Shown here: positions 33,665-43,320 of the stretch, in pieces
Position numbering within the stretch: position 1 is the stretch's first letter
Layout: every line of letters begins with the position of its first letter
DNA from: Aridibacter sp965216195
Lineage (GTDB): Bacteria; Acidobacteriota; Blastocatellia; Pyrinomonadales; Pyrinomonadaceae
Assembly (NCBI GenBank): GCA_965216195.1
Contig: OZ244151.1
Coordinates: 868,001-932,000, forward strand
Direction of reading: 5' to 3'
Length of the DNA stretch: 64,000 nucleotides
The notes under the pieces: model-generated
Seen by the model: the letters and a program-made list of their open reading frames with translations, nothing else
What the model was told of the DNA's origin: nothing
Database searches by the model: none
Translations under genes and position numbers: made by a program

Positions 33665-35062
33665 CTAGTCCAAGGAAGCTGAGATCGCTTCATCAAAAAT
33701 CTCCAGAGCGACATCATTATAGTTGGGGAAAAGTTTTCGGTGTATTATCCTCAGCTTTTTTTGAATTACCAATTCAGTCAAAACCAGAGGAGGTGACCAA
33801 CGTATCGTCGAGCTTCCGCAGCCGAGGATTATAAGCCCGCGGTTGAAGCATTCCATCTCAATTCGATCACGAAGCTCAACGTGATGATCGCCGTTTTCTT
33901 TTACAAATTCTACGCCGACCATTAGCCCGTATCCGCGAACGTCGCCGATACATTCGTATTTTTCTTGAAGCTTCCTCAGACCGTCTTGTAGGTAATTTCC
34001 AACCTGCGCTGCGTTTTCAACCAATCCGTCTTCGAGCAACTCGATCGTCTTGAGCGCGCCGGCGATGCAGACCGGGTTTCCGCCAAACGTCGACGCGTGG
34101 GCGCCTTTATGCCAAGACATCACATCGGCCCTGGCAACACATGCGCCGATTGGTAAACCTGAACCTAGCGCTTTAGCCAAACACATAATATCCGGCGCTA
34201 CACCCGAGTGTTCGGCTGCAAACATCTTTCCCGTGCGTCCCATTCCGCTCTGCACTTCGTCAACGATCATCATAATTCCATGTTCATCGCAGATTCGTCT
34301 GATTTCTTTCATAAACGCCTTGGGTGCGGGCAGGTAGCCTCCCTCGCCTTGTACCGCTTCAATCACGATTCCAGCGACCTCTTCCGGCGGAGTAGTGTGT
34401 CTGAATATCTTGTTTTCAAGCCAATGTATGCAGTCGCGAGTAATCGTTTCTTCGTCCGTTGCGCGATCATCGGCGAAGTGTCTAAATTTATTCGGATACG
34501 GAATGTGAACAACGTCTAGTGCCTGCCTTGCAAATCCAAGGCGCTGGACGCGTTTTGACGAGGTCAGCGAGAGCGCACCCATAGTTCTTCCGTGAAATGA
34601 TCCGAAAAAGGAAATAAACTTCTGACGCTTTGTATGGTACATCGCCAGTTTGAGAGCAGTTTCGACGGCTTCCGCGCCGCTATTCGCAAAGTGTGTTTTT
34701 GTATCTCCTTCGATTGGAACGATCTCGTTTAATTTGCGACCAAGGTCCGGCATTTGACGGTAGTAGAAGTCTGTTCCGCACATATGCATAAGCGTTTTTG
34801 TTTGCTCAGTGATCGCTTCGACGATTTCCGGATGGCAGTGCCCGGTCGAGCAAACAGCGACTCCCGCATTGCAATCCATAAATATGTTTCCGTCAACGTC
34901 TTCAAGCCACACTCCGCTGCCTTTTTCGACCACGAGCTTGTAATCGGGACGCGGGTAGCTAGGCGTTACATATTTTTCATCCTCGACAATTATTTCTTTT
35001 GCGTTTGGACCTGGAAGTTCGGTTTTGATAATCGGTTTTTGTATATCGGTTGATGGTGTCAA
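33665..35062 (-). CDS. Class III PLP-dependent aminotransferase (GABA/ornithine type)
   Basis: The 465-residue protein has the class III signatures: FANSGAEAVETALKLAMYHT (PLP phosphate region), FFGSFHGRTMGALSLTSSK, IVDEVQSGMGRTGKMFAAEH, and PDIMCLAKALGSGLPIGA with the PLP lysine. The N-terminus (PSYPRPDYKLVVEKGSGVWL) is of the archaeal/thermophile-like branch with broad omega-amino acid activity. Candidate substrates are 4-aminobutyrate, ornithine or acetylornithine; the sequence alone does not decide. It uses a TTG start with AGGAGAG seven bases upstream. Confidence 0.85.
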   Translation of the reverse strand: MTPSTDIQKPIIKTELPGPNAKEIIVEDEKYVTPSYPRPDYKLVVEKGSGVWLEDVDGNIFMDCNAGVAVCSTGHCHPEIVEAITEQTKTLMHMCGTDFYYRQMPDLGRKLNEIVPIEGDTKTHFANSGAEAVETALKLAMYHTKRQKFISFFGSFHGRTMGALSLTSSKRVQRLGFARQALDVVHIPYPNKFRHFADDRATDEETITRDCIHWLENKIFRHTTPPEEVAGIVIEAVQGEGGYLPAPKAFMKEIRRICDEHGIMMIVDEVQSGMGRTGKMFAAEHSGVAPDIMCLAKALGSGLPIGACVARADVMSWHKGAHASTFGGNPVCIAGALKTIELLEDGLVENAAQVGNYLQDGLRKLQEKYECIGDVRGYGLMVGVEFVKENGDHHVELRDRIEMECFNRGLIILGCGSSTIRWSPPLVLTELVIQKKLRIIHRKLFPNYNDVALEIFDEAISASLD

Positions 35063-35430
35063 TTTTTTCTCTCCTGTTTAGAAATGAATGTGGATATTGT
35101 CGAGCTAGCTCGACGCTAAAACGCGCATCTGATAGAGAGAAATTAGTCGCCGCCGAAGAGTGCAGGACGAAGACTTTTCGGTCTTAAATTTGAAATACTT
35201 CGTTGGGTCATATGAAAACGAATCATATCTTAATCGTGAAGGGAATTTCAAGATATAAGAATGATAGAGCGCAGGCATCCTCGCTGCGTTGTGCGGGCCG
35301 CGCGAATTTTCGCATATCGATCGTATGAACCTATCGAACGATTCCGCGTTCATCAAGGGCGAGGGGCTTGTACTCCAACCCGCAAAATTATGTGTTTGCC
35401 GTTCAATTTTTTAATTGCAAGAATAATCTT
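35063..35430. other. Gene-free region between the aminotransferase and YyaL-like genes
   Basis: No gene is supported in these 368 bases, which should hold the divergent promoters of the two flanking genes. I could not place good -35/-10 pairs. A degenerate copy of the 901-992 hairpin repeat lies at 35267-35288. The rest shows no recognisable structure. Confidence 0.5.
35267..35288. repeat. Degenerate copy of the 901-992 hairpin repeat, opposite orientation
   Basis: GAGCGCAGGCATCCTCGCTGCG aligns with the reverse complement of the 971-992 unit, keeping the GAGCG flank, the GGCATCCT core and a partial second arm. Both arms have decayed, so it no longer folds perfectly. Confidence 0.5.
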
Positions 35431-37485
35431 ATGCAAAGCTCAAAAAAGCACACAAACAAACTCGTCCATGAAACCAGTCCTTATCTGCTTCAGCACGCCC
35501 ACAATCCGGTAGATTGGTATGCGTGGAATGAAACGGCGCTTGAGAAAGCAAAAGCCGAAGACAAGCCGATTCTGTTGAGTATTGGCTATTCGGCGTGTCA
35601 TTGGTGTCATGTGATGGAACGCGAGTCGTTCGAAGACGAAAAGATTGCGAAGCTTATGAATGAGAATTTCATAAATATCAAAGTCGATCTCGAGGAACGT
35701 CCGGATATCGACAAGATCTATATGAACTTCGTGCAGATGACTGCCGGGCAGGGTGGCTACCCGCTCAACGTATTCCTACTGCCCGACCAGCGTCCGTTTT
35801 TTGGCGGTACATATTTTCCGCCAGCTCCTCGTTTTAAGATGCCAAGTTGGGAACAGATTCTGACGAGCGTGGTCGAGGCTTATCGCGGGCGCCGAGAAGA
35901 GGTTTTGCACTCGGCAAACGACATTTTGGGCGAAATTAGAAGATTTGGTCTCACGGAAGCGTCTCATGAGAGTCCGGCTTACGATCTGCTAGATTCGGCG
36001 TTTCACAATATTGCCAGAACCTATGACGGTGTAAATGGAGGATTTGGCGGAGCTCCTAAGTTTCCTCCTCCTATGACTCTGGAGTTTTTGCTTCGATATC
36101 ACAGCCGGACCGGAAATAAAGAAGCCCTTGAGATGGCAGAAAAAACATGCCGGAAAATGGCACGTGGAGGGTTGTATGATCAGCTCGGAGGAGGCTTTCA
36201 CCGTTATACCGTCGACGCGATTTGGCTCACGCCACATTTTGAGAAAATGCTTTATGACAATGCTCAGCTCGCAAGCGTTTATCTGCATCTTTTTCAGATT
36301 ACAAAAGATGACTTTTATAAACGCACTGCGACAGAGACGCTTGAATACGTAAGGCGCGAAATGCTGGACCCTGATGGCGGCTTTTATTCGGCGCAGGACG
36401 CGGATTCGGAAGGAGTTGAAGGGAAATTTTTCGTATGGACGCCTGCCGAAGTTCGAGAGGTGTTAGATGAAACAGACTCAAAATATTTTGAGTTTTATTA
36501 TGACGTTGCGGAGGCCGGGAATTTTGAAGGGAATAGTATTCTCAACGTTAAAAACACGCTCGCTGAGATGGCGGAAGCGTTTAAGATAACCGAAGACGAA
36601 TTAAAACAGTCGCTTGAAAAAAGCAGAAGAAAACTATTCGACGTCCGGGAAAGTCGGGTAAAACCGTTCCGCGACGAGAAAGTGTTGACGGCCTGGAACG
36701 GTCTGATGTTGGCGGCCTTTGCCGAGGCTTCGGCGATTTTGGATTCCGATGAATATTTAGATATTGCAAAATCAAACGCAGATTTTCTATTGGCAGAACT
36801 TCAAAATGAAGGAAAACTTTTAAGAACCTGGAAAGATGGCGAGGCAAAATTAAATGCCTATATCGAAGACTATGCAAATCTTGCGGATGGACTTTTCGAG
36901 TTATATCAGGTTTCGGGCGAGGTGAGATATTTAACCGAATCGAAGCGGATTGTCGAAGAGATGATTAAACGTTTTTGGGACGAGGAGACGGGAGGTTTTT
37001 ATTTCACATCCGTTGATCACGAAGAGCTTTTGGTGCGTTCAAGGGACTTTTTTGATAATGCTACACCCTCAGGGAACTCAGTCGCTACAGATATCTTGCT
37101 TAAGCTTTCAAAAGTTTTTGGGGAGGAGAAGTATGAGCAATATGCGGTTACTGTTTTTCGTGTTGTTGCGAATCAAATTAGGCGTTTTCCGGGAGCTTTT
37201 GGGCGTGTGTTATCAACCTTGGAATTTCATCTGGGATCGGTGAAAGAAATCGTAATCGTCGGCGAACGCGGCAATGAACTTGAGAGAGAAGTTTGGAAGG
37301 AGTTTAATCCCAATAAAGTCGTAGCAACCTCAAACGCTGGAAACAGTGTTGAACCTGTTGTTCCGCTCCTCGAAGGGAAAACGCAGATCGGAGATGAATC
37401 TACTGCCTACGTTTGCCAAAATTTCTTATGTAGGAAACCTACCGTTGACGCAAACGAACTGCGCAAACAGCTAAATGAGATTTAA
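35431..37485 (+). CDS. Thioredoxin-fold protein, YyaL/SSP411 (DUF255) family
   Basis: The 684-residue protein begins with a thioredoxin-like domain carrying GYSACHWCHVMERESFED (CxxC) and the family-typical HNPVDWYAW before it. The C-terminal 500 residues form an (alpha/alpha)6-like barrel with FGGAPKFPPPMTLEFLLRYH, GGGFHRYTVDA, PHFEKMLYDNAQL and YSAQDADSEG. The family is widespread and its reaction is poorly known; redox or glycosidase-like roles have been proposed. The start at 35431 removes 21 unconserved residues. It is a single transcription unit, facing the lipoprotein gene. Confidence 0.88.
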   Translation: MQSSKKHTNKLVHETSPYLLQHAHNPVDWYAWNETALEKAKAEDKPILLSIGYSACHWCHVMERESFEDEKIAKLMNENFINIKVDLEERPDIDKIYMNFVQMTAGQGGYPLNVFLLPDQRPFFGGTYFPPAPRFKMPSWEQILTSVVEAYRGRREEVLHSANDILGEIRRFGLTEASHESPAYDLLDSAFHNIARTYDGVNGGFGGAPKFPPPMTLEFLLRYHSRTGNKEALEMAEKTCRKMARGGLYDQLGGGFHRYTVDAIWLTPHFEKMLYDNAQLASVYLHLFQITKDDFYKRTATETLEYVRREMLDPDGGFYSAQDADSEGVEGKFFVWTPAEVREVLDETDSKYFEFYYDVAEAGNFEGNSILNVKNTLAEMAEAFKITEDELKQSLEKSRRKLFDVRESRVKPFRDEKVLTAWNGLMLAAFAEASAILDSDEYLDIAKSNADFLLAELQNEGKLLRTWKDGEAKLNAYIEDYANLADGLFELYQVSGEVRYLTESKRIVEEMIKRFWDEETGGFYFTSVDHEELLVRSRDFFDNATPSGNSVATDILLKLSKVFGEEKYEQYAVTVFRVVANQIRRFPGAFGRVLSTLEFHLGSVKEIVIVGERGNELEREVWKEFNPNKVVATSNAGNSVEPVVPLLEGKTQIGDESTAYVCQNFLCRKPTVDANELRKQLNEI

Positions 37486-37490
37486 CAAAA

Positions 37491-37520
37491 AAAGTGCACT
37501 GTCCGAAAACAATGCACTTT
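37491..37520 (-). terminator. Rho-independent terminator of the LEA-like lipoprotein
   Basis: AAAGTGCA (37491-37498) and TGCACTTT (37513-37520) form an 8-bp stem. On the minus strand it is followed by seven T residues, so it ends transcription of the gene at 37545. On the plus strand it lies just after the YyaL-like gene but has no T-run. Confidence 0.75.
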
Positions 37521-37544
37521 GCTAATTAAGATAAGATTAAGAAA

Positions 37545-38000
37545 TTAAGGCTTAACAGCTTCGCCAGCTTTCTTCACGGTGTCTTTTGCAGCATCCTTAA
37601 CCGCTTCACCAGTTTTCTTTGCAGCATCGCCTGTTTTCTTAGCGGCGTCTTTGATGTCGTCCATAGCACTACCTTTCTTGTCGCCATCTTTCTTGTCGCC
37701 AGCTTTAGCGTCACCATCTTTCTTGTCGCCGTCTTTAGCGTCGCCATCTTTCTTGTCGCCGTCTTTAGCGTCGCCATCTTTCTTGTCGCCGTCTTTAGCA
37801 TCGCCATCTTTAGCGTCGCCGTCTTTAGCGTCACCGTCTTTCATATCGCCATCTTTCGCATCTTTATCTGCGTCAGCGGTATTTGTAGCGTTAGCGTTAG
37901 CCTTATTAGCGTTAGCATCTTTCTTGGTAGGTTCTGCCGGGCAGCCAAGACCTAATGCACCGATAACCAATACTGCGGTTAAAAGTAAAATCTGTTTCAT
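37545..38000 (-). CDS. Lipoprotein with DAKDG repeats and LEA-like helix
   Basis: The 151-residue protein starts with a lipobox signal peptide (LVIGALGLGC). The middle (about 45-105) is a run of five-residue repeats, DAKDG/DKKDG, encoded by a 15/30-base minisatellite. The C-terminus is an amphipathic Ala/Lys helix (AKKTGDAAKKTGEAVKDAAK), close to LEA group 3 repeats linked to desiccation or stress protection. The likely location is periplasmic, anchored to a membrane by lipid. GGAG precedes the ATG. Repeat number may vary between strains. Function is inferred from composition only. Confidence 0.8.
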   Translation of the reverse strand: MKQILLLTAVLVIGALGLGCPAEPTKKDANANKANANATNTADADKDAKDGDMKDGDAKDGDAKDGDAKDGDKKDGDAKDGDKKDGDAKDGDKKDGDAKAGDKKDGDKKGSAMDDIKDAAKKTGDAAKKTGEAVKDAAKDTVKKAGEAVKP

Positions 38001-38325
38001 TGTAATTTTTCTCCTGTCTTCTTCAAAGATAAATTTATTTCTAGAGTAAAATGACTGACCTTAGAACAGTCACAAAATTAGTTCTCTTATTTAGAACATT
38101 GCCAAATATAAATAGCCAATCGATTTTAGTCAAATCAAAAAAACGCTAAAAAACCAAAAAAGGTAGATTTTTTTCACCAATTTGCTCCGAAACCCTCTGA
38201 ACTTAGCTAAAAATAAGAGTTTTTAGTGTAAAACATTGTTGACTTGTGCCTGCAAAAAAAGTTACTTTTAGATTAGGATTAGCTCCAATTCCCCGGAACT
38301 ATTAATACGTTAGCTCCTCCAAAGT
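38001..38325. other. AT-rich gene-free region
   Basis: About 325 AT-rich bases between divergent genes, presumably carrying both promoters. Small inverted repeats are seen: TGACTG/CAGTCA and GTTCT/AGAAC. TTGACT at 38239-38244 could be a -35 for the plus-strand gene but no matching -10 is clear. I see no gene. Confidence 0.5.
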
Positions 38326-39609
38326 ATGAAAACAATCGAATCAAATTCCGAAAAACTTGGTCAAGGTATTCAACGCGGATATTTGTTTTTAATCGTGGCG
38401 TCATTTATCGCGCTCGTTTTGACCTTCGCAATCGCGATCTCCGGTTTTGGCTTTGCGGTAAAGATAGCGGCATTTGTTGCCACGCTTGCGATATACAGCA
38501 TTATTCTTTTTGGAGCTTATCGAAACGTAGAAATGGAAAGCGAATTTACTGCTTCGGATACAGCACAAGATGCTGTCAAACTTCCGTTTACTAGGGAGGT
38601 TGATGAAAAGTTGGCGGTTTTAGATGAGGCGGGAAGGTTTTTTAGCGCGTCTTTAAAATCTGATGATATGTTTCGATTAGTAGCGAGCAGGATCGGAGAG
38701 ATAATTGAACATCAAACTGCCGTTCTCTTTTCGATGAATTCGGAAAATAAGCTTGAGGCAGTGAACGCCTACGGCGAAAAAGCGCGGGCAATTACGACCG
38801 TAACTCTTGGAAGAGAACAGGGAATTGCGGGACGCGCATTCTTGAGCGGCAACGTCGAACGCGCCTCGGATCTATCGGACGAGCAGAAATGTATTGATGA
38901 AGAGATACTCGAGGATTTTGGTTCGGCTATCGCAGCTCCCCTAAAGAGCGTTGAAAAATTTGCCGTAATAGTTTTGTACGGCGGGAAAGGAAGAGAATTT
39001 TCTAACGACGACGCCATTTTGCTTGAGGCGGTTACCGAAAGAGTTTCACCGCTTTTAGTCAGTTCGTTTTCATTTGAACAGAGTATTTCGAATTCAATGA
39101 CGGATTCGCTCACCAATCTACCGAATGAAAGAGCGTTTTATGTCGTGCTTGAGAACCAGATTGCCGAGGCACACCGTTATCAGGATAGCCGGCCTCTTAC
39201 CGTGCTAGCTCTCGATATCAAAGGGTTCGCAGAGTTTAATAGATTGTTTGGACACTCGACAGGAGATAACCTGCTTGAGTTTGCGTCTAAGGTGATTGAT
39301 GAGAATTTGCGGGACATGGATTTTTTGTGTCGATCGATGAATGATGAGTTTTGGGTTGTTTTGCCGACGGCATCTAATGAGATTTCGGAAACTATCGTTG
39401 ATCGCATTGAAGCTGCGTTCGACGAAAAGAGTTTTGCCTTGCCGGGAGGGAAAGAATACAGGGTTGAGCTTAATTCCGGAACCGCTACTTTCTTACACGA
39501 CGGCGAATCCACAAATCAACTTCTTCAAAAAGCGCTTCTTAGAAAGAAACAATCGAAACCCGATGAGGAAAGCTCGGTAATAATGTTTCCTAAGGAATAC
39601 GTGAATTAA
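38326..39609 (+). CDS. Membrane GAF protein with degenerate GGDEF domain
   Basis: The 427-residue protein has two N-terminal membrane helices (about 19-63), a GAF domain (about 95-250, with IGEIIEHQTAVLFSM and REQGIAGRAFLSG), and a C-terminal GGDEF-like domain starting DSLTNLPNERAFY. The GGDEF signature is replaced by MNDEF at 338-342. The two glycines that hold GTP are lost, so cyclic di-GMP synthesis is unlikely. It may act as a GTP or nucleotide sensor or as a scaffold. A terminator follows directly. Confidence 0.85.
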   Translation: MKTIESNSEKLGQGIQRGYLFLIVASFIALVLTFAIAISGFGFAVKIAAFVATLAIYSIILFGAYRNVEMESEFTASDTAQDAVKLPFTREVDEKLAVLDEAGRFFSASLKSDDMFRLVASRIGEIIEHQTAVLFSMNSENKLEAVNAYGEKARAITTVTLGREQGIAGRAFLSGNVERASDLSDEQKCIDEEILEDFGSAIAAPLKSVEKFAVIVLYGGKGREFSNDDAILLEAVTERVSPLLVSSFSFEQSISNSMTDSLTNLPNERAFYVVLENQIAEAHRYQDSRPLTVLALDIKGFAEFNRLFGHSTGDNLLEFASKVIDENLRDMDFLCRSMNDEFWVVLPTASNEISETIVDRIEAAFDEKSFALPGGKEYRVELNSGTATFLHDGESTNQLLQKALLRKKQSKPDEESSVIMFPKEYVN

Positions 39610-39644
39610 AAAGATCTCCCTGAAACTATCCGCGATAAAGACGT

Positions 39645-39671
39645 CACAAAATCCGATTTTGTGGTGTTTTT
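39645..39671 (+). terminator. Rho-independent terminator after the GAF/GGDEF gene
   Basis: CACAAAAT (39645-39652), loop CCG, ATTTTGTG (39656-39663), then GTGTTTTTTT. An 8-bp stem with a T-run, placed 35 bases after the stop codon. Confidence 0.75.
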
Positions 39672-39790
39672 TTATTGTGGGAATAATTGTGCTCTAAATG
39701 AGATCTATTTAGAGGAATTTTTAGGAATAATGTAAACTTTTGATGAGTGGCGTTCGTTTAAATAATAACTTGATAAAGACAACGCATTCT

Positions 39791-42580
39791 ATGCTTAGCG
39801 GAGAAAAACTTGGGCGTTACGAAATTGTCCGTAAGATCGGTTCTGGCGGAATGGGCGAGGTGTTTTTGGCTCATGATGATCAGCTCGATCGTGATGTCGC
39901 GCTAAAGGTACTGCTTCCTGAGTTTTGCTCAGATGGGCAGCGTGTGAAACGTTTCAAGCTTGAAGCTAAGGCCGTCTCTGCCCTCAATCATCCGGGAATA
40001 ATTACAATTCACGAAATCGTCGAGGCTGATGAAAAGTTATTTATTGCGACTGAATTTGTTGATGGTTCGACCCTGCGCAGGCTTATGGAAGCCGGCGAAC
40101 TAACCCTTTTTGATTCGGTCAAGATTGCCGAGCAGGTGGCCGACGCCGTAGCAGCTGCCCACGACGCAAATATTGTCCATCGCGATATAAAGCCCGAAAA
40201 CATAATGATTCGCCATGATGGGTATTCAAAGGTTTTGGATTTTGGGCTTGCGAAGCCAAAGCTCATAGAGGGCGACCACGATGAAAGCGAGACCCTTCAA
40301 TTGGTCAAGACCCAACCCGGACTTGTTATGGGAAGCGTCAGGTACATGTCTCCGGAGCAGGCGCGCGGCAAAGAAACAGATGAGCGCACCGACATTTGGA
40401 GTCTGGGGGTTGTCCTTTACGAAATGGTGACGGGAGAAAATCCATTTGAGGGAGAGACGATTAGCGATTCGCTGGCGGCTTTGATTCACAAAGATCCTGA
40501 ATTTTCGGAAACGCTTCCAAACGAACTAACGGAAGTTTTCAAAAAATCGTTAAACAAGGAGGCCGACGGCAGATACAACAATATGGTCGAATTTGCGGAG
40601 GACCTCAAACACATACGCCTCAATATGGAGCGCGAGGTGGCTACCTTGAAATCTGCCGATTTCACGAAAACAACAGCTCTTCCAAAACAGAATACTAGTG
40701 AGAACAAGACACTGATTCATGAAACCCAGTCAGCAGAGAATACCGCTGCGGTTGGCAATCAGACTCAGACCAATACTCTTCCAGGTAAAGGGGGGTTTAG
40801 GTTTGCGCCTCTGGTAGTTCTCTTGCTTGCTTCTACTTTTGCCGTAGGCGCATGGTATTACCTGCCTTCAATTTTGGGTAATAGAGCTGCGACCTTTGAT
40901 TCCGTCAGGGTTTCGCGTCTGACTAACGATGGGAACGCACTTGCCGCGACAGTTTCGCCGGATGGGAAGCTTGTCGCATATGTAAAAACCGAAGGCGGGC
41001 GCCAGAGTTTACAGGTCAGACAGGTTGCAACAGGGAGCGAAGTGGAGATCGTCTCCGCGACTGACCGCCGGTTTCTCCAACCCACCTTTTCGCCTGATGG
41101 GGATTTTATCTACTATGTTTCAGCGAAAAGCGGTGTCGGCACATTATATAAGGTCTCGACGCTCGGAGGCGAGAGTAGCGAGATCGTTGTTGACATTGAC
41201 TCCTCTGTCACCATTTCTCCCGATGGCAAAGAAATTGCGTTTTTACGCCACGATCCGGCGGACGGCGGTGATGCGATAATTGTTGGGGACAAGGAAGGTA
41301 AGGCTTTAAAACCCCTTGTTAAGACAAAGGGCACGGATTTTGCGAAATTTAAGGAAGTGAAGTGGACTGACGATCAAAACAAATTGGTGATCATCGGTCA
41401 GAAAAACGATGCCGAAATGATTCAAACGATTGCCGTTGTGGATCGTAACGAGAAATCCGCAAAGGAAACGAAAGAATTTTCTGAGATCAACGACAACGGT
41501 TGGCAGTTTCTCGGAGGGATAAACTGGTTGAAGGATGGCGCCGGAGCCATTTTCATCGGGATGCAGAGCATTGATCAGAATAAGCAGATTTGGCATCTTT
41601 CTTTTGACGATGGGAAACTGAAACCGGTAACGACCGACACGAGCGACTATGGATTTTTAAGCGTTTCAGACGATGGAAATACGGTTGTTGCGGATAGGGT
41701 AGATCGGATTGCCGGATTGAGCGCTTACTCCTTGCAGTCAAAACAGATAAAGCAGATTTTGCCCCAGAGTAAGAATTTTCTCGGGCACTTAGGTGTCCAC
41801 GAACTTCCCGATGGTAAAGTGCTTTACACAAAGTTGACCGGCGATGAAGCAAATATCTTTTTGCTGGATCCGAATGATGGAAGTGAGCGCCAACTTACTA
41901 AAGGCGTGAAACATAATCTTCATGTAACCGCAACGTCGGATGGTAAATATATTGTTTTTGTCTCGAATCGCGAGGGAGCAATGTCTGTTTGGCGTATGAA
42001 CGCTGATGGGAGTGGCCCAATTCGGTTATCAAAAGCTGAAGGCGTAAGGGATGTGTTGCCACAAGTCACGCACGACGGGAAGACTGTTATTTTTACGCGC
42101 CAAGGTAACGATGCGGGTCGAGCCAGACTTATGAAGGTATCGATAGATGGCGGGAAAGCCGCGCCGCTGATTCCCGAAAGCGAGATTTCCGAGATACAGC
42201 ACCGGATATCTCCCGACGGAAATTCGTTGGCTTTTAAGTCGTATGTATATAACAAGGAAGCCGGTACTCTGAAAACAACTCTTAAGGTTGGGGATTTCGG
42301 AAGTGATGGGTCAGTCGGAGAGATGACGGAGTTTGATTTTGAGTTGAATCGGCATTACCAATGGTCCCCTGACGGTAAATCGATCGTATTTATAAAACGC
42401 GAAGGAATCGGAAATATTTTCCAAATAGATCTGGCCACTAAAAAAGAACAGCAAATCACAGGGTTTAACTCCGGCAATTTAATGAACTTTGCATCCTCAA
42501 ACGATGGAAAAAGCCTATTTCTAGTTCGCGGCATTATCAATAGCGATTTGATTTTGATTAAGAACACTTCAGCTGAATAA
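39791..42580 (+). CDS. Ser/Thr protein kinase fused to a WD40/TolB-type propeller
   Basis: The 929-residue protein has a complete eukaryote-like kinase domain at the N-terminus: KIGSGGMGEVFLA (15-27), Lys39, HRDIKPENIM (130-139), DFGLAKP (150-156) and RTDIWSLGVVLYEM. A linker of polar residues leads to a membrane helix (APLVVLLLASTFAVGAWYYL). The extracytoplasmic part is a PD40/TolB-like beta-propeller, with repeated SPDGK motifs. It should sense a ligand outside and phosphorylate targets inside. The start at 39791 fits the family's MLSGEKLGRYEI; an ATG 48 bases upstream is possible. It ends exactly where the convergent lipoprotein gene ends. Confidence 0.88.
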   Translation: MLSGEKLGRYEIVRKIGSGGMGEVFLAHDDQLDRDVALKVLLPEFCSDGQRVKRFKLEAKAVSALNHPGIITIHEIVEADEKLFIATEFVDGSTLRRLMEAGELTLFDSVKIAEQVADAVAAAHDANIVHRDIKPENIMIRHDGYSKVLDFGLAKPKLIEGDHDESETLQLVKTQPGLVMGSVRYMSPEQARGKETDERTDIWSLGVVLYEMVTGENPFEGETISDSLAALIHKDPEFSETLPNELTEVFKKSLNKEADGRYNNMVEFAEDLKHIRLNMEREVATLKSADFTKTTALPKQNTSENKTLIHETQSAENTAAVGNQTQTNTLPGKGGFRFAPLVVLLLASTFAVGAWYYLPSILGNRAATFDSVRVSRLTNDGNALAATVSPDGKLVAYVKTEGGRQSLQVRQVATGSEVEIVSATDRRFLQPTFSPDGDFIYYVSAKSGVGTLYKVSTLGGESSEIVVDIDSSVTISPDGKEIAFLRHDPADGGDAIIVGDKEGKALKPLVKTKGTDFAKFKEVKWTDDQNKLVIIGQKNDAEMIQTIAVVDRNEKSAKETKEFSEINDNGWQFLGGINWLKDGAGAIFIGMQSIDQNKQIWHLSFDDGKLKPVTTDTSDYGFLSVSDDGNTVVADRVDRIAGLSAYSLQSKQIKQILPQSKNFLGHLGVHELPDGKVLYTKLTGDEANIFLLDPNDGSERQLTKGVKHNLHVTATSDGKYIVFVSNREGAMSVWRMNADGSGPIRLSKAEGVRDVLPQVTHDGKTVIFTRQGNDAGRARLMKVSIDGGKAAPLIPESEISEIQHRISPDGNSLAFKSYVYNKEAGTLKTTLKVGDFGSDGSVGEMTEFDFELNRHYQWSPDGKSIVFIKREGIGNIFQIDLATKKEQQITGFNSGNLMNFASSNDGKSLFLVRGIINSDLILIKNTSAE

Positions 42581-43201
42581 CTACTTTTTACTCGGTTTGT
42601 GGGTTGTCCTTCGTTTAAGAGATGGAGGTCTTGTTTTCACTCCCTTTCGATCCACTAATTCAAAACTATTAGAAACTTCTAAAAGCACACCTTTATTCTT
42701 CTCAAATAGTGATTTCAGCGTCCAGGCCATGATTTGATAATACGAATCTGGGGCGTCAACTACGGTAAAAATATATCTAATATTTACCTTTTCCGTTGTG
42801 CCGCTGATTTCGAAACGTCTTGCCGGAAAGCCTCCTACCTTGAGTGAAACTGGATCTGACATCTCAGTGTTTTCGAGAAATAATGCTGTATTCTTTTTTA
42901 CCAATTCCGTTACGTAGTCCAGATCGACAGTTTCGTCAAAATCTTCCTTCGAATCGGGGATAACAATTGCGTAGGTTTCCTGTAGCGGTTGCGCTGCCTG
43001 GAGAATTGCCTGTCCGTTCATATTGAGTTTTGTATTCCAACTCGCCGGAACCGTCAACTGGACCTTTTTGTCGTTGCTCACCGCGATTTTCGGCTCCGCG
43101 GCTTCATCTGCCTTTTTCGCAATCTCCCTGATCGCCGAGCATCCCAAAACAAAGGTTAACAACGCTCCAACATAGATTATGACAATGAAATTCTTTTTCA
43201 T
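42581..43201 (-). CDS. Lipoprotein, hypothetical
   Basis: The 206-residue protein has a lipobox signal (GALLTFVLGC) and a secreted alpha/beta domain with VQLTVPASWNTKL, VSLKVGGFPARRFEISG and YYQIMAWTLKSLFEK, resembling PsbP/MOG1-like domain proteins seen in other exported proteins. The tail is basic (PPSLKRRTTHKPSKK). I chose the ATG at 43201 because GGAGG lies five bases upstream. Its stop codon abuts the stop of the convergent kinase gene with no base between. Function unknown. Confidence 0.75.
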   Translation of the reverse strand: MKKNFIVIIYVGALLTFVLGCSAIREIAKKADEAAEPKIAVSNDKKVQLTVPASWNTKLNMNGQAILQAAQPLQETYAIVIPDSKEDFDETVDLDYVTELVKKNTALFLENTEMSDPVSLKVGGFPARRFEISGTTEKVNIRYIFTVVDAPDSYYQIMAWTLKSLFEKNKGVLLEVSNSFELVDRKGVKTRPPSLKRRTTHKPSKK

Positions 43202-43320
43202 ATATTCCTCCAAAAGCTAACGAACAAGCCTATTTGATCAATTAACGGTGTTTTTGCTTTTGTTGTCAAAACGTGGACAATTATTACGGCAAAAACGAAT
43301 CGAATTGAGGTTTCTTTTTA

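Noticed and set aside
37737..37860. A CRISPR-like array in the lipoprotein gene
   Set aside because: The units are contiguous coding repeats of 15/30 bases without spacers.
37579..38049. Plus-strand frame across the lipoprotein gene
   Set aside because: It arises from the minisatellite's periodicity; the minus strand has a lipobox, Shine-Dalgarno and terminator.
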